NCBI RefSeq assembly: GCF_000372725.1 | Contig: NW_005197576.1 | Coordinates: 434,700 to 498,699, forward strand | Length of the DNA: 64,000 bases | Source of the DNA: Emiliania huxleyi CCMP1516 | Lineage: Eukaryota; Haptophyta; Isochrysidales; Noelaerhabdaceae | Direction of reading: 5' to 3' | Part shown: positions 22,130 to 32,914 of the stretch, in pieces | Numbering within the stretch: position 1 is the stretch's first letter | Layout of the letters: every line of letters starts with the position of its first letter | Made by a program: the position numbers and the translations under genes | The notes under the pieces: generated by a model | Told to the model about the DNA's origin: nothing | Database searches by the model: none | What the model saw: only the letters and a program-made list of their open reading frames with translations

Positions 22130-22833
22130 CCGTCCTGGTAGAAGGCGCACGCCCGCACGTCGCAGATGATGCCCTTGACGCCGTCCGTCACGGTGCCGCA
22201 CCAGATGGCCTTGCACATGCCCCTGATGCCGTCCTGCGCACCGATGACGCTCCAGTCGTCCATGGTGTCCCCGAGGATGCCTGGCGCGCGGAGGCGTGGC
22301 GGATTGTAGAACACCTTATCGATCGAGGCATCCTTCGGCTTGTACGCCTTCACGCCCTTGACAGGCTTGAGCAGCCCCGGTGCGATCTGCTTGTTGGCCT
22401 CGTACTGCGTCTCCGCGTACTTCAGCTTGCTCGCCGCCTTCCCTGGGTCAACGGCGACCGCGGGTTGCAGCCGCCGAAGTCCAGCGCCAGCCTCGCCCGC
22501 ACGCGCCGCATAGAGAGCGCGCCGCTCGTCCGCCCCCGAGTCGCGCACAACCTCGCGCAGCGGCGCCGTCTCCTCGTCTTCGTCGGCGGAGGCGTCCGCG
22601 ACGAGCGCGTTCACCATCCTACGTGCGGCGGGCGCGGGGCCGGAGGCAGCCTCCTTTGCACGCGCGATCACCTCGTCGTCGCTCCGGCACTGCTGCCCAC
22701 GCGGCCTCTGCAGGATCACGGCATGAAACACATCTAAAGATATAAGGGCCTCGCGTCGTCCGCCGCTTATATCCCGTGACCTGCGTAACTCGCGATACCG
22801 AGGAGTCTCGAGCTTCAGCTGGCGAACCATCAT
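22130..22833 (-). CDS. Hypothetical protein upstream of DDX1, 3' end unresolved
   Basis: Open frame from Met at 22833 through about 235 residues of ordinary, non-repetitive composition. It includes DDEVIARAKEAASG, an acidic stretch DASADEDEETAPLREVV, and KYAETQYEANKQIAPG. A globular-looking end reads MDDWSVIGAQDGIRGMC and IICDVRACAFYQDG. Just after that (near 22131) a GC-AG intron is plausible, with acceptor near 22015, but no downstream exon can be defended before the DDX1 start at 21937. The two genes are on the same strand and may overlap. I recognise no family. Confidence 0.4.
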
Positions 22834-23047
22834 GCCGCTCTCGGAACCGCAGAAACGCGAGCGCCGCGCCGCGCAGCGCGCTGCCGAGGCTCAGGACGCG
22901 GCTCGCGGGCAGCGCAAACCTGACTGGGTGCTACAGGGACCCGCGGCCGCCTCCGCTGCGCCTGCTTCCTTGCGCGCCGCTGGACGTCGGCCGAAAAGAC
23001 CGGTTCCCTCTGGGACCCGACTGGCGAAGATCGCGCGCGCGTCGTGA
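22832..23047 (+). CDS. Possible small basic protein
   Basis: 71-residue ORF, divergent from the minus-strand frame starting at 22833. Highly Arg/Ala/Lys-rich (SEPQKRERRAAQRAAEAQ) with a basic tail. It could be a genuine short basic protein or chance coding in GC-rich DNA; nothing else supports it. Confidence 0.25.
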   Translation: MPLSEPQKRERRAAQRAAEAQDAARGQRKPDWVLQGPAAASAAPASLRAAGRRPKRPVPSGTRLAKIARAS

Positions 23048-23560
23048 GTTCGATCCTCTACCGTGTTTGTTATGACCCCCCCCCCATAACATACCAGTGA
23101 GGGAGGGCGAGACGATCGAGGGGTCCCGTACCACGCGGAATCGGCCCTATCCAGTGCTCAAGTGCTCAAGGCACAACTCAGAATGATGGGCTTGCCCATC
23201 CCGGAGTGGTTCGATCCCACGCAAATCCGAGACGGTGACGGGAGGCGTCGAGTGATCTCAGGCCCAGTGAGGTAGTGCATCTGACTACCCCGGATCCTGC
23301 TGAACAAGCTCCTCTTGTAGCTCGATCGGTCACACCGCCATCGCCGCCGACGTCTCCCAGGGAGATGATGGAGAGGGGGGACGACACTGCTCGATCTACC
23401 CTCTGTGGGGTCCCTCAGCAGCGTGCACCTCGATCCTGTACCGTGTTTGTTAGGACCCCTCCCAAGGAACACACCAGTGAGGGAGGGCGAGACGATCGAG
23501 GGGTCCCGTACCATGCGGAACTGACCCTATCCAGTGCCCAAGTGCTCAATCAAGGAGGTG
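23042..23560 (+). repeat. Dispersed repeat family, about 300 bp, one and a half copies
   Basis: A full copy (about 23255-23560) and a 3' fragment just before it (23042-23160) share TACCGTGTTTGTTA, CACCAGTGAGGGAGGGCGAG and GAGGGGTCCCGTACCA, ending near CAGTGCTCAAGTGCTCAA. A further full copy lies inverted at 53366-53682, and an end fragment at 63049-63099. The 5' portion (GGCCCAGTGAGGTAGTGCA, then CATCTGACTA) resembles a tRNA D-arm and anticodon arm, so a tRNA-derived SINE is possible. Confidence 0.8.
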
Positions 23561-23784
23561 GTGTTGCACAGCATGGAGCTCGGCGAGCGTTTAGCGAGCC
23601 CCTCAGCTAGTGAATACATGTGTGCAGGCACTTCAGCGCAAAAAAAGAGACCACAACAAGAACACAACGCACTCTCTCACATGACTAGCGACCTAGCTCT
23701 AAAAAAAGAAACCTACGTACGGCGCGCAGCCGCTGTGGGCCGGGCAGGGTACTCAGGGTGTTCGGGTGTGGACAGAGGGAGGCC

Positions 23785-26049
23785 ATGGGTCACAGCGAGT
23801 CGAAGCACGGCGGCCACCAAAAGGTGCCGGTGATCTCCATCGGCCACGACGTGGACGTGGACCAGACCGCAATTGCTCCGGCCGCCCCGGTCGCGGTGGC
23901 GGATGGCGGCAGCGCTGCTCCGGCCGCGAGAGTGGCGGCCGCGCCGGGAGGCGACGCGGCGTCGGCGTCGGCGTCGGCGGCGTACGAGGCCGGCGGCATC
24001 GCGTCGGCGGGCGACGCGGGGCTGCTGCGCGAGCTGCGCGAGTACCGGCTGACCAAGCAGTCGCTGGGAGAGGGCGCGTTTGCAAAGGTGCGGCTCGCCA
24101 CGTCGGAGAGCACGGGACACCAGGTGGCGGTCAAGATCATCAAGCGGAAGAAGCTGGACGGGCGGGCGGAGCTGCTGCTGCAGCGCGAGGTCAAGCACCA
24201 CGAGAAGCTGCGGCATGTCAACATCGTGCGGCTGCACACCTGGATCAAGGGGCCGACAAAGTACTATCTCGTGATGGAGTACTGCGGCCGCGGCGACCTG
24301 CTGCAGTTCGTCAACCGGTCGGGCTACCTCCCCGAGCCGCTCGCCCGCCGCCTCTTCCGCCATCTCATGGACGGCATTGCCTTTTGCCACCGCCTCGGCG
24401 CAGCCGCCTCACCGCCATCCGATCGGCGGCGCCTCCCTCCACGCGCGAGGGTGTGTAAATCTAGGCATCCACCACCGCGACCTCAAGCTGGAGAACCTGC
24501 TGCTCGCGGGCGCAGAAGACGCGCGCGCGCCCGCCCGAGGGCCGCGTTGGCGCGCCCTCGATCCGACTCGCCCTCCCCTCGCCTCTGCTGCCGCCGCCGC
24601 CCCCCTCAGGCTCCCGACGAGCAGCTCGTGCTCAAGATCGCAGACTTCGGTCTCTCCGACCTGCAGACCAAGCCTAACTCGCTCTCGGGCACGCTGTGCG
24701 GCTCCCCCCTCTACGCCGCCCCGGAGCTCATGACGGAAGGCGCGGCCCTCGACGGTTACGACGCGACAAAGACCGACATCTGGTCGTGCGGTGAGCCGCA
24801 CAGACGCAGCCGAGACGCAGCTGGGAGGCGGTGTGTGCACGGCTGTGGTCGTGCGATGCACGCCCCTCGCCCCGCCGCTTCCCTTCCCCACGGCTCCTCC
24901 GCCCTCCGAGCCGTCTGCGTGGCCGTCGGGCTGCAGGAGTCATACTGTACTGCAGGAGTCATCCTGTACGCGCTGCTCGCCTCGGCTCTCCCTTTCGACG
25001 CGGGGGACGTGCACGCCCTCGTCCGGCTGATCCAGCTCGGAGAGCTTCCCCCCTCCCCCTCCTCCGCCCACCCCCTCCCTCCCTACACGGGGGACCNNNN
25101 NNNNNNNNNNNNNNNNNNNNNNNNNNNNNNNNNNNNNNNNNNNNNNNNNNNNNNNNNNNNNNNNNNNNNNNNNNNNNNNNNNNNNNNNNNNNNNNNNNNN
25201 NNNNNNNNNNNNNNNNNNNNNNNNNNNNNNNNNNNNNNNNNNNNNNNNNNNNNNNNNNNNNNNNNNNNNNNNNNNNNNNNNNNNNNNNNNNNNNNNNNNN
25301 NNNNNNNNNNNNNNNNNNNNNNNNNNNNNNNNNNNNGATTCCCATATTTGACCTCAAGCGCCAAAAAGGTTCGGCGCGCGATGCGTACAGCGTCAAGTAC
25401 GAACGTTAGCTGAGTAGAACTCGAAGTGGGCGTCGAGGGGGCCTATAGTAGAGTGTGAGCCCGCGCTCTGCAAAGCTCGACTGTTGTCGATGGCGCGAGC
25501 TGGCCCATGTACTAATTGCGTGTGACTGTTTCTGCCGTCTCAAAGGGGGCGCGGGCGTAGGAATGGTCCTCTGCTCCCCTTGCAGCCGAGCGCCTTCTCT
25601 CAGATACGTAGGCTTGAAGGGGTGGTAGGCTTTTCTTCCCCCCCCCCCCCCCCACCCCCCACCCCCCCTCAGACGAGCTCCAAAAGATCAAGCGGTCCTC
25701 CGAGGAGGAGAGACCGCAGCAGCCCGCCCAGCCGGCCGCACCGGCGCCTCTCTCGAGCGTGAGCGCCACCGACGCGCAGCCGGCGGGGCGGCGCAAGGGC
25801 GGGGTGCGCGGGAGCAGCGGCCCGGAGTAGCTCTCTCTCGCCGCGGGCTCGACCAGCCGCCCGCTTCCCCTCCGCCCCGCCCCTCACCACGCAGGCCATC
25901 CGCCACGCACAACACCTCGCACCGCACGCTCACACCACACCGCGAACCGCACACCTCTCCGCAGGCGGCCTTGACGAAGGAGGAGCGGGAGGAGATCAAG
26001 CGCGAGCGCGCAGCGGCCGCGGCGCTGAAGACGGGGCCCGCTTCGTAGG
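23785..26049 (+). CDS. CAMK/SnRK-type serine/threonine protein kinase, interrupted by assembly gap
   Basis: The start at 23785 gives MGHSES, which fits the N-myristoylation consensus MGxxxS; an upstream in-frame Met at 23758 would remove it. After an Ala-rich leader the kinase domain begins at YRLTKQSLGEGAFAKV (Gly loop), then VAVKII (Lys), EVKHHEKL (alpha-C Glu), HHRDLKLEN (catalytic loop), ADFGLSD, GSPLYAAPEL and TDIWSCG. Introns inferred: GC-AG 24398-24464, GC-AG 24512-24609 (borders approximate), GT-AG 24791-24955. The last acceptor is preceded by a second near-identical acceptor 19 nt upstream that would shift the frame. The C-lobe (LLASALPF) enters the N gap. Beyond it, Glu/Lys-rich exons after 25673 (DELQKIKRSSEEERPQQ) and 25965-26049 (ALTKEEREEIKRER) look like this gene's tail. 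Closest to AMPK/SnRK/CIPK-like kinases; substrate unknown. Confidence 0.85.
25097..25336. other. Assembly gap (240 N)
   Basis: Run of N inside the kinase gene; C-lobe residues are missing. Confidence 1.
25337..25672 (+). other. Probable intron or unassigned sequence of the kinase gene
   Basis: Contains stops in all useful frames and a poly-C tract with an acceptor-like CCCTCAG at its end. No conserved coding is visible. Confidence 0.4.
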
Positions 26050-27196
26050 CTTGACGACTGCCCCCTCCCCCCCCACCACTCACCACCCCCTTTCTGTGTC
26101 GTCTGTTCTGTCCCGCCGGCTACGTCTCTCCTCCCGTCGCCGCTGCCTACCCGCCCTCCTGCTCTTTCCTTGGTCTGACCCCCATGCCGTCTACTCCACG
26201 AAGCCCTGCAACATTGCTGGAGGCCTATCGTGTGAGCCGTGAGACGGCGCTGTGACTGCGTTGTGGTGGGTTTTGCTTTTGCGAATGCTTGGAAGGGAAC
26301 GGTCAACGGATATAGCCAACGAACGCAACGGGGCTCCCTCTGGCAAAAGTTCCATCTCACAAGAAAACAGAGACGCCAAACGAGGGAAGGGGAGGAGGCC
26401 CCAGCTAAGCGCAGGCGATTTTTGCTGAAAGCAGCCATGCAGACCTTACCCCAAGAATCTCCTGCCCAAGCCAAAGGGCCGCCGCGCGGTTGGGGTCCTG
26501 CCGCCTCGCCGCGCGCAATGGCGGAAGGAGGCCCATTTCACTGTGCTCTTGTGCGTTGTGGCACAGCTCGCGTTACAAAATGTTCCCCCGGGCATTCACA
26601 CTATGTTCCTGAGATAATTTTGGCGATTATATCCATAAGGGATTTCATCCCTTTATGGATTGGAGATTCGTGTTTTGGTTCCGGTTTTGGGTAAAACGTA
26701 TACAGCGAACGCGATGCGGCCCCTGCCTAGCTTGCTGCTTCTATGCGCGAGCTACGGCGGGACCGCTATCGTTCATGGCTTCCCCTCCGGGAAGTCTGGC
26801 CTCGACTATTGCATCGCCGAGGCCGACACCACCAGCGACATGACAGCGTCGACCACCATGGCAGCTCCAACGTGTGCGCTACCATGGTGGACAAGTCTTG
26901 CACCCTTGGCTCACGAGCCCCTTTCTGCGGTTCACGCGCTCCTGTTGCCAAGATGAGGAGGCGGCACCTGCGCTCAGCAGGCCGGCCCGGGCGCTCGCTC
27001 GCGTCGGCCGCGGCTCTGGCAGCCAACAGCGGCTCACGCTTTGGATCACGGCAATGCGCTCTTGCGGCTCTCGCGATAGCGCAATGCCGTGAGCCCTGTA
27101 CTCTACTCTCTGTACACTTTGATCGATTCGGCGAGGCCGCCGTCGCGTCCTGAAGGGCCTTTACTCTTTCGCCGGACGCAACTGGCCTCAAAGGGG

Positions 27197-27300
27197 CTTC
27201 CGGGTTCCGGCCTCTGCGTGCGGCGATTCTTACATGAGGCCCTCAATAGATCAACTCTCCTCTCTCCATGAAGGGAGCGAACCTGGCTGACGGCAAAACT
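27197..27300 (+). repeat. 104-bp direct repeat, copy 1
   Basis: Identical or nearly so to 27592-27695, offset 395 bp. Starts CTTCCGGGTTCCGG and ends GACGGCAAAACT. Confidence 0.9.
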
Positions 27301-27591
27301 GCTAGCTGTCGCCCTTTAGGGCGACATGATGGTGTTTTGGCGCGAGGGGGGGCGTGCAAGTGGCTAGAATGCCTAGCGCCGTCGTCCTGGGGGGGACCCG
27401 TCCTGACCGGGGAGGGTGCCCGCCGGAATTCCGGCGGAGACTAGTACTCCAGTCGTGGTCCCATTCAGACGGACCTGCGCTCCCTCGTGTGCCTGCCGGG
27501 TTCTCTCCTGCTTTCTGGCGCATCCCACCATCCACCCCATGCGCCACCTGTGTCCTGTTTGCTTGTTTTGTGTGCCGCCACGCCCGAGGCC

Positions 27592-27695
27592 CTTCCGGGT
27601 TCCGGCCTCTGCGTGCGGCGATTCTTACATGAGGCCCTCAATAGATCAACTCTCCTCTCTCCATGAAGGGAGCGAACCTGGCTGACGGCAAAACT
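27592..27695 (+). repeat. 104-bp direct repeat, copy 2
   Basis: Partner of 27197-27300. The spacing could reflect a segmental duplication or very short terminal repeats of a small element; no TG...CA ends are evident. Confidence 0.9.
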
Positions 27696-27882
27696 ATCTC
27701 CTTTGTACCCATGCGCAGCCTTTATCGTTCAACGCAATATTGGAACGTAGTGGAAATATAGTGTTAACCCACCCCTTAGATTATTTCCAGCTTCGCCCCC
27801 CCGCGGGTGTCTGACTAAGCGCTTCGGCACCAGGCACCCATCCAGCCACAAATCCGGATAAAGTCCGCCGCTTTGGCCAGGC

Positions 27883-30021
27883 ATGAAGTGTGGCTGCCTG
27901 GGTCCGACGTGCTGCGGCATCTGCGGCCTTGCTGACGTTGCTGGCCGGCCGCGACTCACGCGCGACAATGCCGCGCAATGGACGCCTCCGCCGCTGCCCG
28001 ACAAGAGGAACGAGGACAAGGCCGCCGAGCGCAATGCAGATGATGGGCTGCCGACGCTGTGGTTTTGGCAGATGGAAGGCTACCGGTACGCTGCGTGTGT
28101 GTCTGCCCTACCTGCCTCGTGGGTTCTCAGTAACACGCGCGCGCTCGTCGCAGGTGGCCGCTCGACGCAGCTGGCAAGGGCATCGGGCGCATCTACAACA
28201 CCGCCTCGAGAGCCTGGACACGCCTCGCTGGTGACGACGACTTCCGAGCGGACGAGACGGGGGGGCGCTACCTGCGCGCGGATGCGCAAAGAGAGCGAGA
28301 GAAGGAGCAGGAGAGGGCAGAGGAGGCGCAGCAGTGGGCCGAGACGGCTGCGGCCGATCAGCAGGCCAGGCGCTCGCGCGTGGAGCAGCGGCGTGCAGCG
28401 GACGATCAGATCTGCTCACGCCACACGCGTGTGAGTGCGCCGCGCGCGGCTCGCGAGGATGTGCGAGGGCGGAGGCTGCGGCAGTGGGCGAAGCGCTTCC
28501 GCGCGCCGCCGTCGTCGGGCGACGAGTCGTCCGAAGACGACGACTTTAAGCTCCAGCTCAGCTTGTGCCGGTCTCGGGCTGACCGGCGTGAGATGCGCTT
28601 CTGGCGCCGCTGGGAGCGCGACGGGCGCCCCGAGATCATTCATCCACCGCCGCCCACGCCCGAGCAGATCGCAGCGGGCCTCATCGAGGAGCTGGTGTGC
28701 ACGCTCGAGTACGAGGCGCGCAAGGCCGAAGTCATCGCCGACGGCGCCACGCTGTACAACAAGAACTGCTTCCGCATCGACGCGCAGTCGCGGCGGCATG
28801 ACGACGACGACGCTGCCTTCGTGGCGTACCCGGACGGCTCGCGGAGCTGGGTACATCGGCCCTTCCGGACGACGTACGACCCGAACGGCGGCAACGCGCC
28901 GGCGGACCTGCTCGGCGAGAAGGATCCGCGCCTCCTCGTCATGCCATGGGCGACCGACTACTGCTTCCGCGAGCCGGACGTCGTGGAGGGCGCGACTGCC
29001 GAGGAGGTCGCGCAGGTCTGCACGCTGCTGCGCTCGCTCTCGCTTGCTCTTGCTCCTGGGCAACAGCTGCAACTCCAACCCGTATGCCCCGCCCGCGCTT
29101 GGCTGGCTCAAGGAGCACCTCGAGTTCCGCCGCTGCTGCACACACGACTGGTGCTTCGAGGTCGGCGTGCCGTGCACCGTCGACGATCCGGAGCGCGTCC
29201 TGGTCGCCGTACTCAGCGTGCATGAGACGTGGCACATCTCGCAGCTCGTCGAGTGCTGGCGGGAGACCCGGCACGTCTTCGGCATCGACGCCTTTCCGCG
29301 CAGCACCGACATCCGACCGAGCGACGCCGCCGCCTCGAGCGCAGCACCGCCGCCGCCGCCGCGCCAGCCGCGCGAGCTTGTGCTGCCCTTTTGGCGAGTG
29401 CCCGTTGGCGGCTTCCCTGACAACTGCATCCCCCAACCGTACGACGAGTATCTCGAGTTCAAGCAGATCGTCGAGCCGATCGTGCAGCGCACAGGGCGGG
29501 ATTACTTTGCCGTTTGGAACGAGCAGTACAAAGAGCATCAGGCGCAGTCGCCGTGCCTCCGCTCTAGCCGCGACGTGCGGCTTGGGCTCGAGCAGCAGCG
29601 GCTGGCGTGCGGCCAGCACCATCTCCGCCCCCTGCAGCCGGTGTGCGTGCGCGTGAGGCCGCGGCGAGACTCGCCAGCCACAGAGGCTATCGCACGCGAA
29701 AAGGGCGTCTTTGCGCCTCATCTGCCGAATAGCGAGGCGGCCTTCAAAGCGGGGCTCTCGGCCAAGGCGCAGAAGTGGGAGCAGCGCTACGTGTGCATCT
29801 GCGGCGCCTCGTACGAGGAGATGCTGCTCGTCGCGCGCAGCGACGACATCGCCCGGCAGTCGCGTGAGGTGTATCACGAGATCCGCAGACAGTGGATGAT
29901 CGAGGAGGAGCGCAAGGAGCAAGAGCGAGAGGAGGCGATTCAGCGAAAGCGCCAGAGAGTAGCAGAGCCGCCGCCAGCTGAGCACCACTCGGACTGCCTT
30001 CTGGATTTGACAACGGCGTAG
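27883..30021 (+). CDS. Large hypothetical protein with charged coiled-coil segments
   Basis: Begins MKCGCLGPTCCGICG, a Cys-rich head. A clean GT-AG intron (28086-28153, phase 2) joins FWQMEGYR to WPLDAAGKGIGRIYN. The next ~60 residues are Glu/Gln/Arg-rich and probably helical. The globular part includes EIIHPPPPTPEQIAAGL, CTLEYEARKAEVIADG and PWATDYCFREPDVV. Between about 29010 and 29060 the frame must shift by one. I found only a 37-nt GC-AG candidate there, so it is either a very short intron or an indel. The second frame continues SNPYAPPALGWLKEHLEF, CFEVGVPCTVDDPERVLV and HETWHISQLVECW, with further coding (VCICGASYEEM) to a Glu/Arg-rich tail. No family recognised. Composition and codon use look real. 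Confidence 0.6.
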
Positions 30022-30162
30022 TGCCAGACGCTGTTTAGAACTGTGGTGTAGGTAGGTAGGTACGTAGGCAGCGCCGAATATAAATTAAGAATAGCGTTGA
30101 ACCCATGCAGAGCCTTTATTTAGGCGACGCGGGCATCAGGTCTGCTCAAAGGGCTGTCGGCG

Positions 30163-32914
30163 ATGAAGACGCTGATCGAATCGTCTGCCGCCGACCCGCT
30201 CGTCGCGGTCGCTCGAGGCCGCTCCGTGAGCATTCTGTGCGCCTCATCGTCGCAGCAGCCGCCTCCACCGGCGACGCCTTGCTGCACGCTCGACGCGCCG
30301 GCGGCGGTGCTGCGGTGGGCGCCCGACTCGCCGCCGCGGCTGCTCGCCGCCTCTGCCCTTGGTGAGCTTGCGTTGTGCGAAGCCGCTCGTGTGGCGGGCG
30401 CGATCAGCTCGCCACTCTCGCGCACCGCCACCTTCTCGAGCGATGTGCTCCTCGCCCTCGAGTGGCTGCGCCCGTCGCCGCTGCGCGAGCGGCAGCCAGG
30501 GGCTGGCGGGTCGGCATCGTGCTGCTCGTTCGGCGACGGCGATGCCTTTTTGGCCGTCTCGGCATCCCTGGTGGTCTCGCTCCACTGGCGCTCTCGCTTT
30601 GCGGCCGAGACTGCCGCCGACACCGCCAGCGGCTGGAGCTCGGCGAGGGGAAGGCTGCCGGCCGCCGACTGCTCCGCCGACTGCGCAGCGGTGGGGAGCG
30701 GCGAGGGCAGCCCGCCGGTGGTCGCCGTCTCGCGCGGCGCGAGGGTGCTGCTCGCGCGCGTCGCGCTGCTCGACCCGCCCCCGCTGCGAGCCGCCGGTCA
30801 GCTGGTGCTCTCCCCTGTCGCAGAGCTGCTGCTCGCCGGCCCACCAGCCCGTCCGCCGAGCAGCGGCCCGCAGTCCACGAGGCCGCAGAGCTCCGGTACG
30901 CAGACCGCCGGCCGACTCTGCTGGCTCGGGGTCGGGGCGGACGGGCGAGTGGTCGCCGTCGCCAACGGAGGTGTGCCCGAGAGCGGCGCGCGAGTCAGCG
31001 GCGCGCGAGTCTTGCTCTGGCGGCCAGCCGTCTCTGGCGGGGGAGGGGCAGGCGGAGAAGGGGGAGGGGGAGGCGGCGGCGGCGGCGGCGGCGGCGGCTG
31101 GGCCCCTGCGGAGGAGGTGGAGGTGGAGGTGGGCTTGGGCAGAGTGGTGTGTGCCTCGAGCTGTGCTCCCCCAGGGGCATGCGCCGCCACACTCCTCCTC
31201 TCTCACACCCGGGGCTGCGTCTCGACCTTCGACGTCTCCGACACGCCCGCCGCCCTACCACCGCCCGCCCTCGCCTTCGTCTCGGGAGCGGCACTCCGCG
31301 AGGCGGCGGCGGCCGATGTCTCCGCCTTCAGCCCCAAGCGGCGGCGGCGGGACGGCGGCGGTGACGCAGACATGCCTCTGCCCGCCGCCTGCCTCTCCCC
31401 GCACGGCGTCTGCCTGCTGCTGGCGTACCCCGCCCGCCCGCCCCGCCTTTCCCTGCTGCCGCTCCACCGCACCGCAGTCTCGCCCTCCGCCCGCCGCCAC
31501 CGCTGGGACCTCGCGTTGCGGAGCAGCGGGGCGCCCTCCTCGGTGGCGGAGGCGTGGAGCGCCGGCTCGCTCCGCCGCCTCGCCCCGCTCATGGCGCTCT
31601 CCCTCGCCGCCGCCGCCACGCTGGGTGTGCGCGCCGCCTCCGAGGGCGAAGCCCCGCGACGTGCCCATGACGCGTCCCGGACTTGTGCGCCAGGCGAGCG
31701 CGCCGCTGCCGAGTCGCACTGGCGCACCTGTGGTCCGCTGCTGTGCGCTCAGTTGGCGGCGGCCGCTCTGAGCCACGGCGCCGCCTCCGCCGCTGACGGC
31801 TTCCTGCTGCAGACGGCGCTGTCGGCGAGCGGCACCACGCTCATCGATGCCCTCCGCCGGGCGACGTGCGGCCCACCGCCGCGCGCGTCGCCCTCCCCTC
31901 GCCCCCCCCTCGCCGGTCCCTCGCCCCTCCTCGCCGCCCCGCCGACCTGCTCCCCTCCCCACCTGCTCCCCTCCCCACCTGCTCCCCTCCCCACCTGCTC
32001 CCCTCCCCACCTGCTCCCCTCCCCACCTGCTCCCCTCCCCACCTGCTCCCCTCCCCACCTGCTCCCCTCCCCACCTGCTCCCCTCCCCACCTGCTCCCCT
32101 CCCCACCTGCTCCCCTCCCCACCTGCTCCCCTCCCCACCTGCTCCCCCCCCCACCTGCTCCCCTCCCCACCTGCTCCCCCCCCCACCTGCTCCCCTCCCC
32201 ACCTGCTCCCCTTTCTCTCGCCACCGCAGGCCGCCCGGCGAGCAGCGGCTGCTCGGCGCGCCGGACGCGCTTCCCGCGCCGAGCGGCGCGCGCACTAGCG
32301 CCGACTACAGTGCGCTCCTCCCCGAGTGCGAGTGGCTGTTGCGGCTGCTCTGGCTCTGGCTCGCAGGGCGGCGGGCTGCGAGCGAGGGCGCGGCGCCGCT
32401 CCCGTTTGGCGAGGCTGCTGACTGGGCGGCTGCGGGCCCGTGGGCGGCGCTCCCTCCTCCGGTGCGTGCGGTTCTGCCGCTGGCGACGGCGATCGCGCTC
32501 AAGCGGGCGAGAGCGGAGGCGGCGCGAGACGAGGCGCGGCGCGACGAGGCCGAGCGGCGCAAGTCGCTTCCCGGCGCCGTCGCTTCGGCCGGCGGCGGCT
32601 CGATGCACGCGGCGCAGCTGCAGGCGTTGCACCGTGCCGCCGCGCCCCACCTCAAGCCGCAGCCAGCCGATGCGGGCGACGAGCAAGAACCTCCGCCCCC
32701 GCCGGGCGCCGCCGACGCGTGGGCGCTCTTTGGCGCCCGCTGCCGGCTCGGCCTCTCCGCAGCGGACGGGCACGCGGCGTGCGTCCCGCCGCGCGAAGTG
32801 CCTCCGATCGCCGACACCGTGGAGAGCGGGCCGCTGCGCGCATACCGGGCGCTGGTCGAGCGGGCCGGAGTGCCGCTGCCAGCACAGTACGTGCACGGCG
32901 TGCCGGTCGGCTGA
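30163..32914 (+). CDS. Large hypothetical protein, possible N-terminal beta-propeller
   Basis: Two exons, 30163-31865 and 32230-32914, joined by a GT-AG phase-2 intron, give about 795 residues. The first ~300 residues alternate short hydrophobic strands with small/acidic turns (DPLVAVARGRSVSILCA, VLRWAPDSPPRLLAAS, VVAVSRGARVLLARV, GRLCWLGVGADGRVVAVA), which suggests a WD40-like propeller without clear WD dipeptides. A Gly run follows near 31065-31100. Further blocks include LSHTRGCVSTFDVSD and SPHGVCLLLAYPARPP. The second exon is helical (LLPECEWLLRLLWLWLAG, KRARAEAARDEARRDE) and ends RAYRALVERAGVPLPAQYV. A large complex subunit (for example of Mediator or a nuclear pore) would fit the architecture, but no diagnostic motif supports a name. 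Confidence 0.55.
31945..32213 (+). repeat. 16-nt minisatellite inside an intron, about 17 copies
   Basis: Unit CCTGCTCCCCTCCCCA, nearly perfect, with two units carrying a C-run variant. It forms a long polypyrimidine tract that fills most of the 364-nt intron of the gene at 30163 and ends just before the CCGCAG acceptor. Read as protein it gives meaningless Pro/Leu/Ser repeats on both strands. Confidence 0.95.

Larger units (their letters stand above)
26050..27882. other. Intergenic with a direct repeat pair and one weak ORF
   Basis: Mostly non-coding. An 80-residue plus-strand ORF at 26714-26956 begins MRPLPSLLLLCASYGGTAIV, a possible signal peptide, but its remainder is unremarkable and the adjacent frame looks equally plausible, so I do not call it. 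The repeat pair is listed separately. Confidence 0.45.

Noticed and set aside
23195..23260. tRNA T-arm-like GGTTCGATCCC
   Set aside because: No matching acceptor stem or D-arm upstream; it lies within a dispersed repeat.
30244..31206. Antisense ORFs over the gene at 30163
   Set aside because: Overlap the better-supported spliced sense gene and show only composition-driven sequence.
31945..32213. CRISPR-like regular array
   Set aside because: Head-to-tail 16-nt units without spacers in a eukaryotic intron: a minisatellite.
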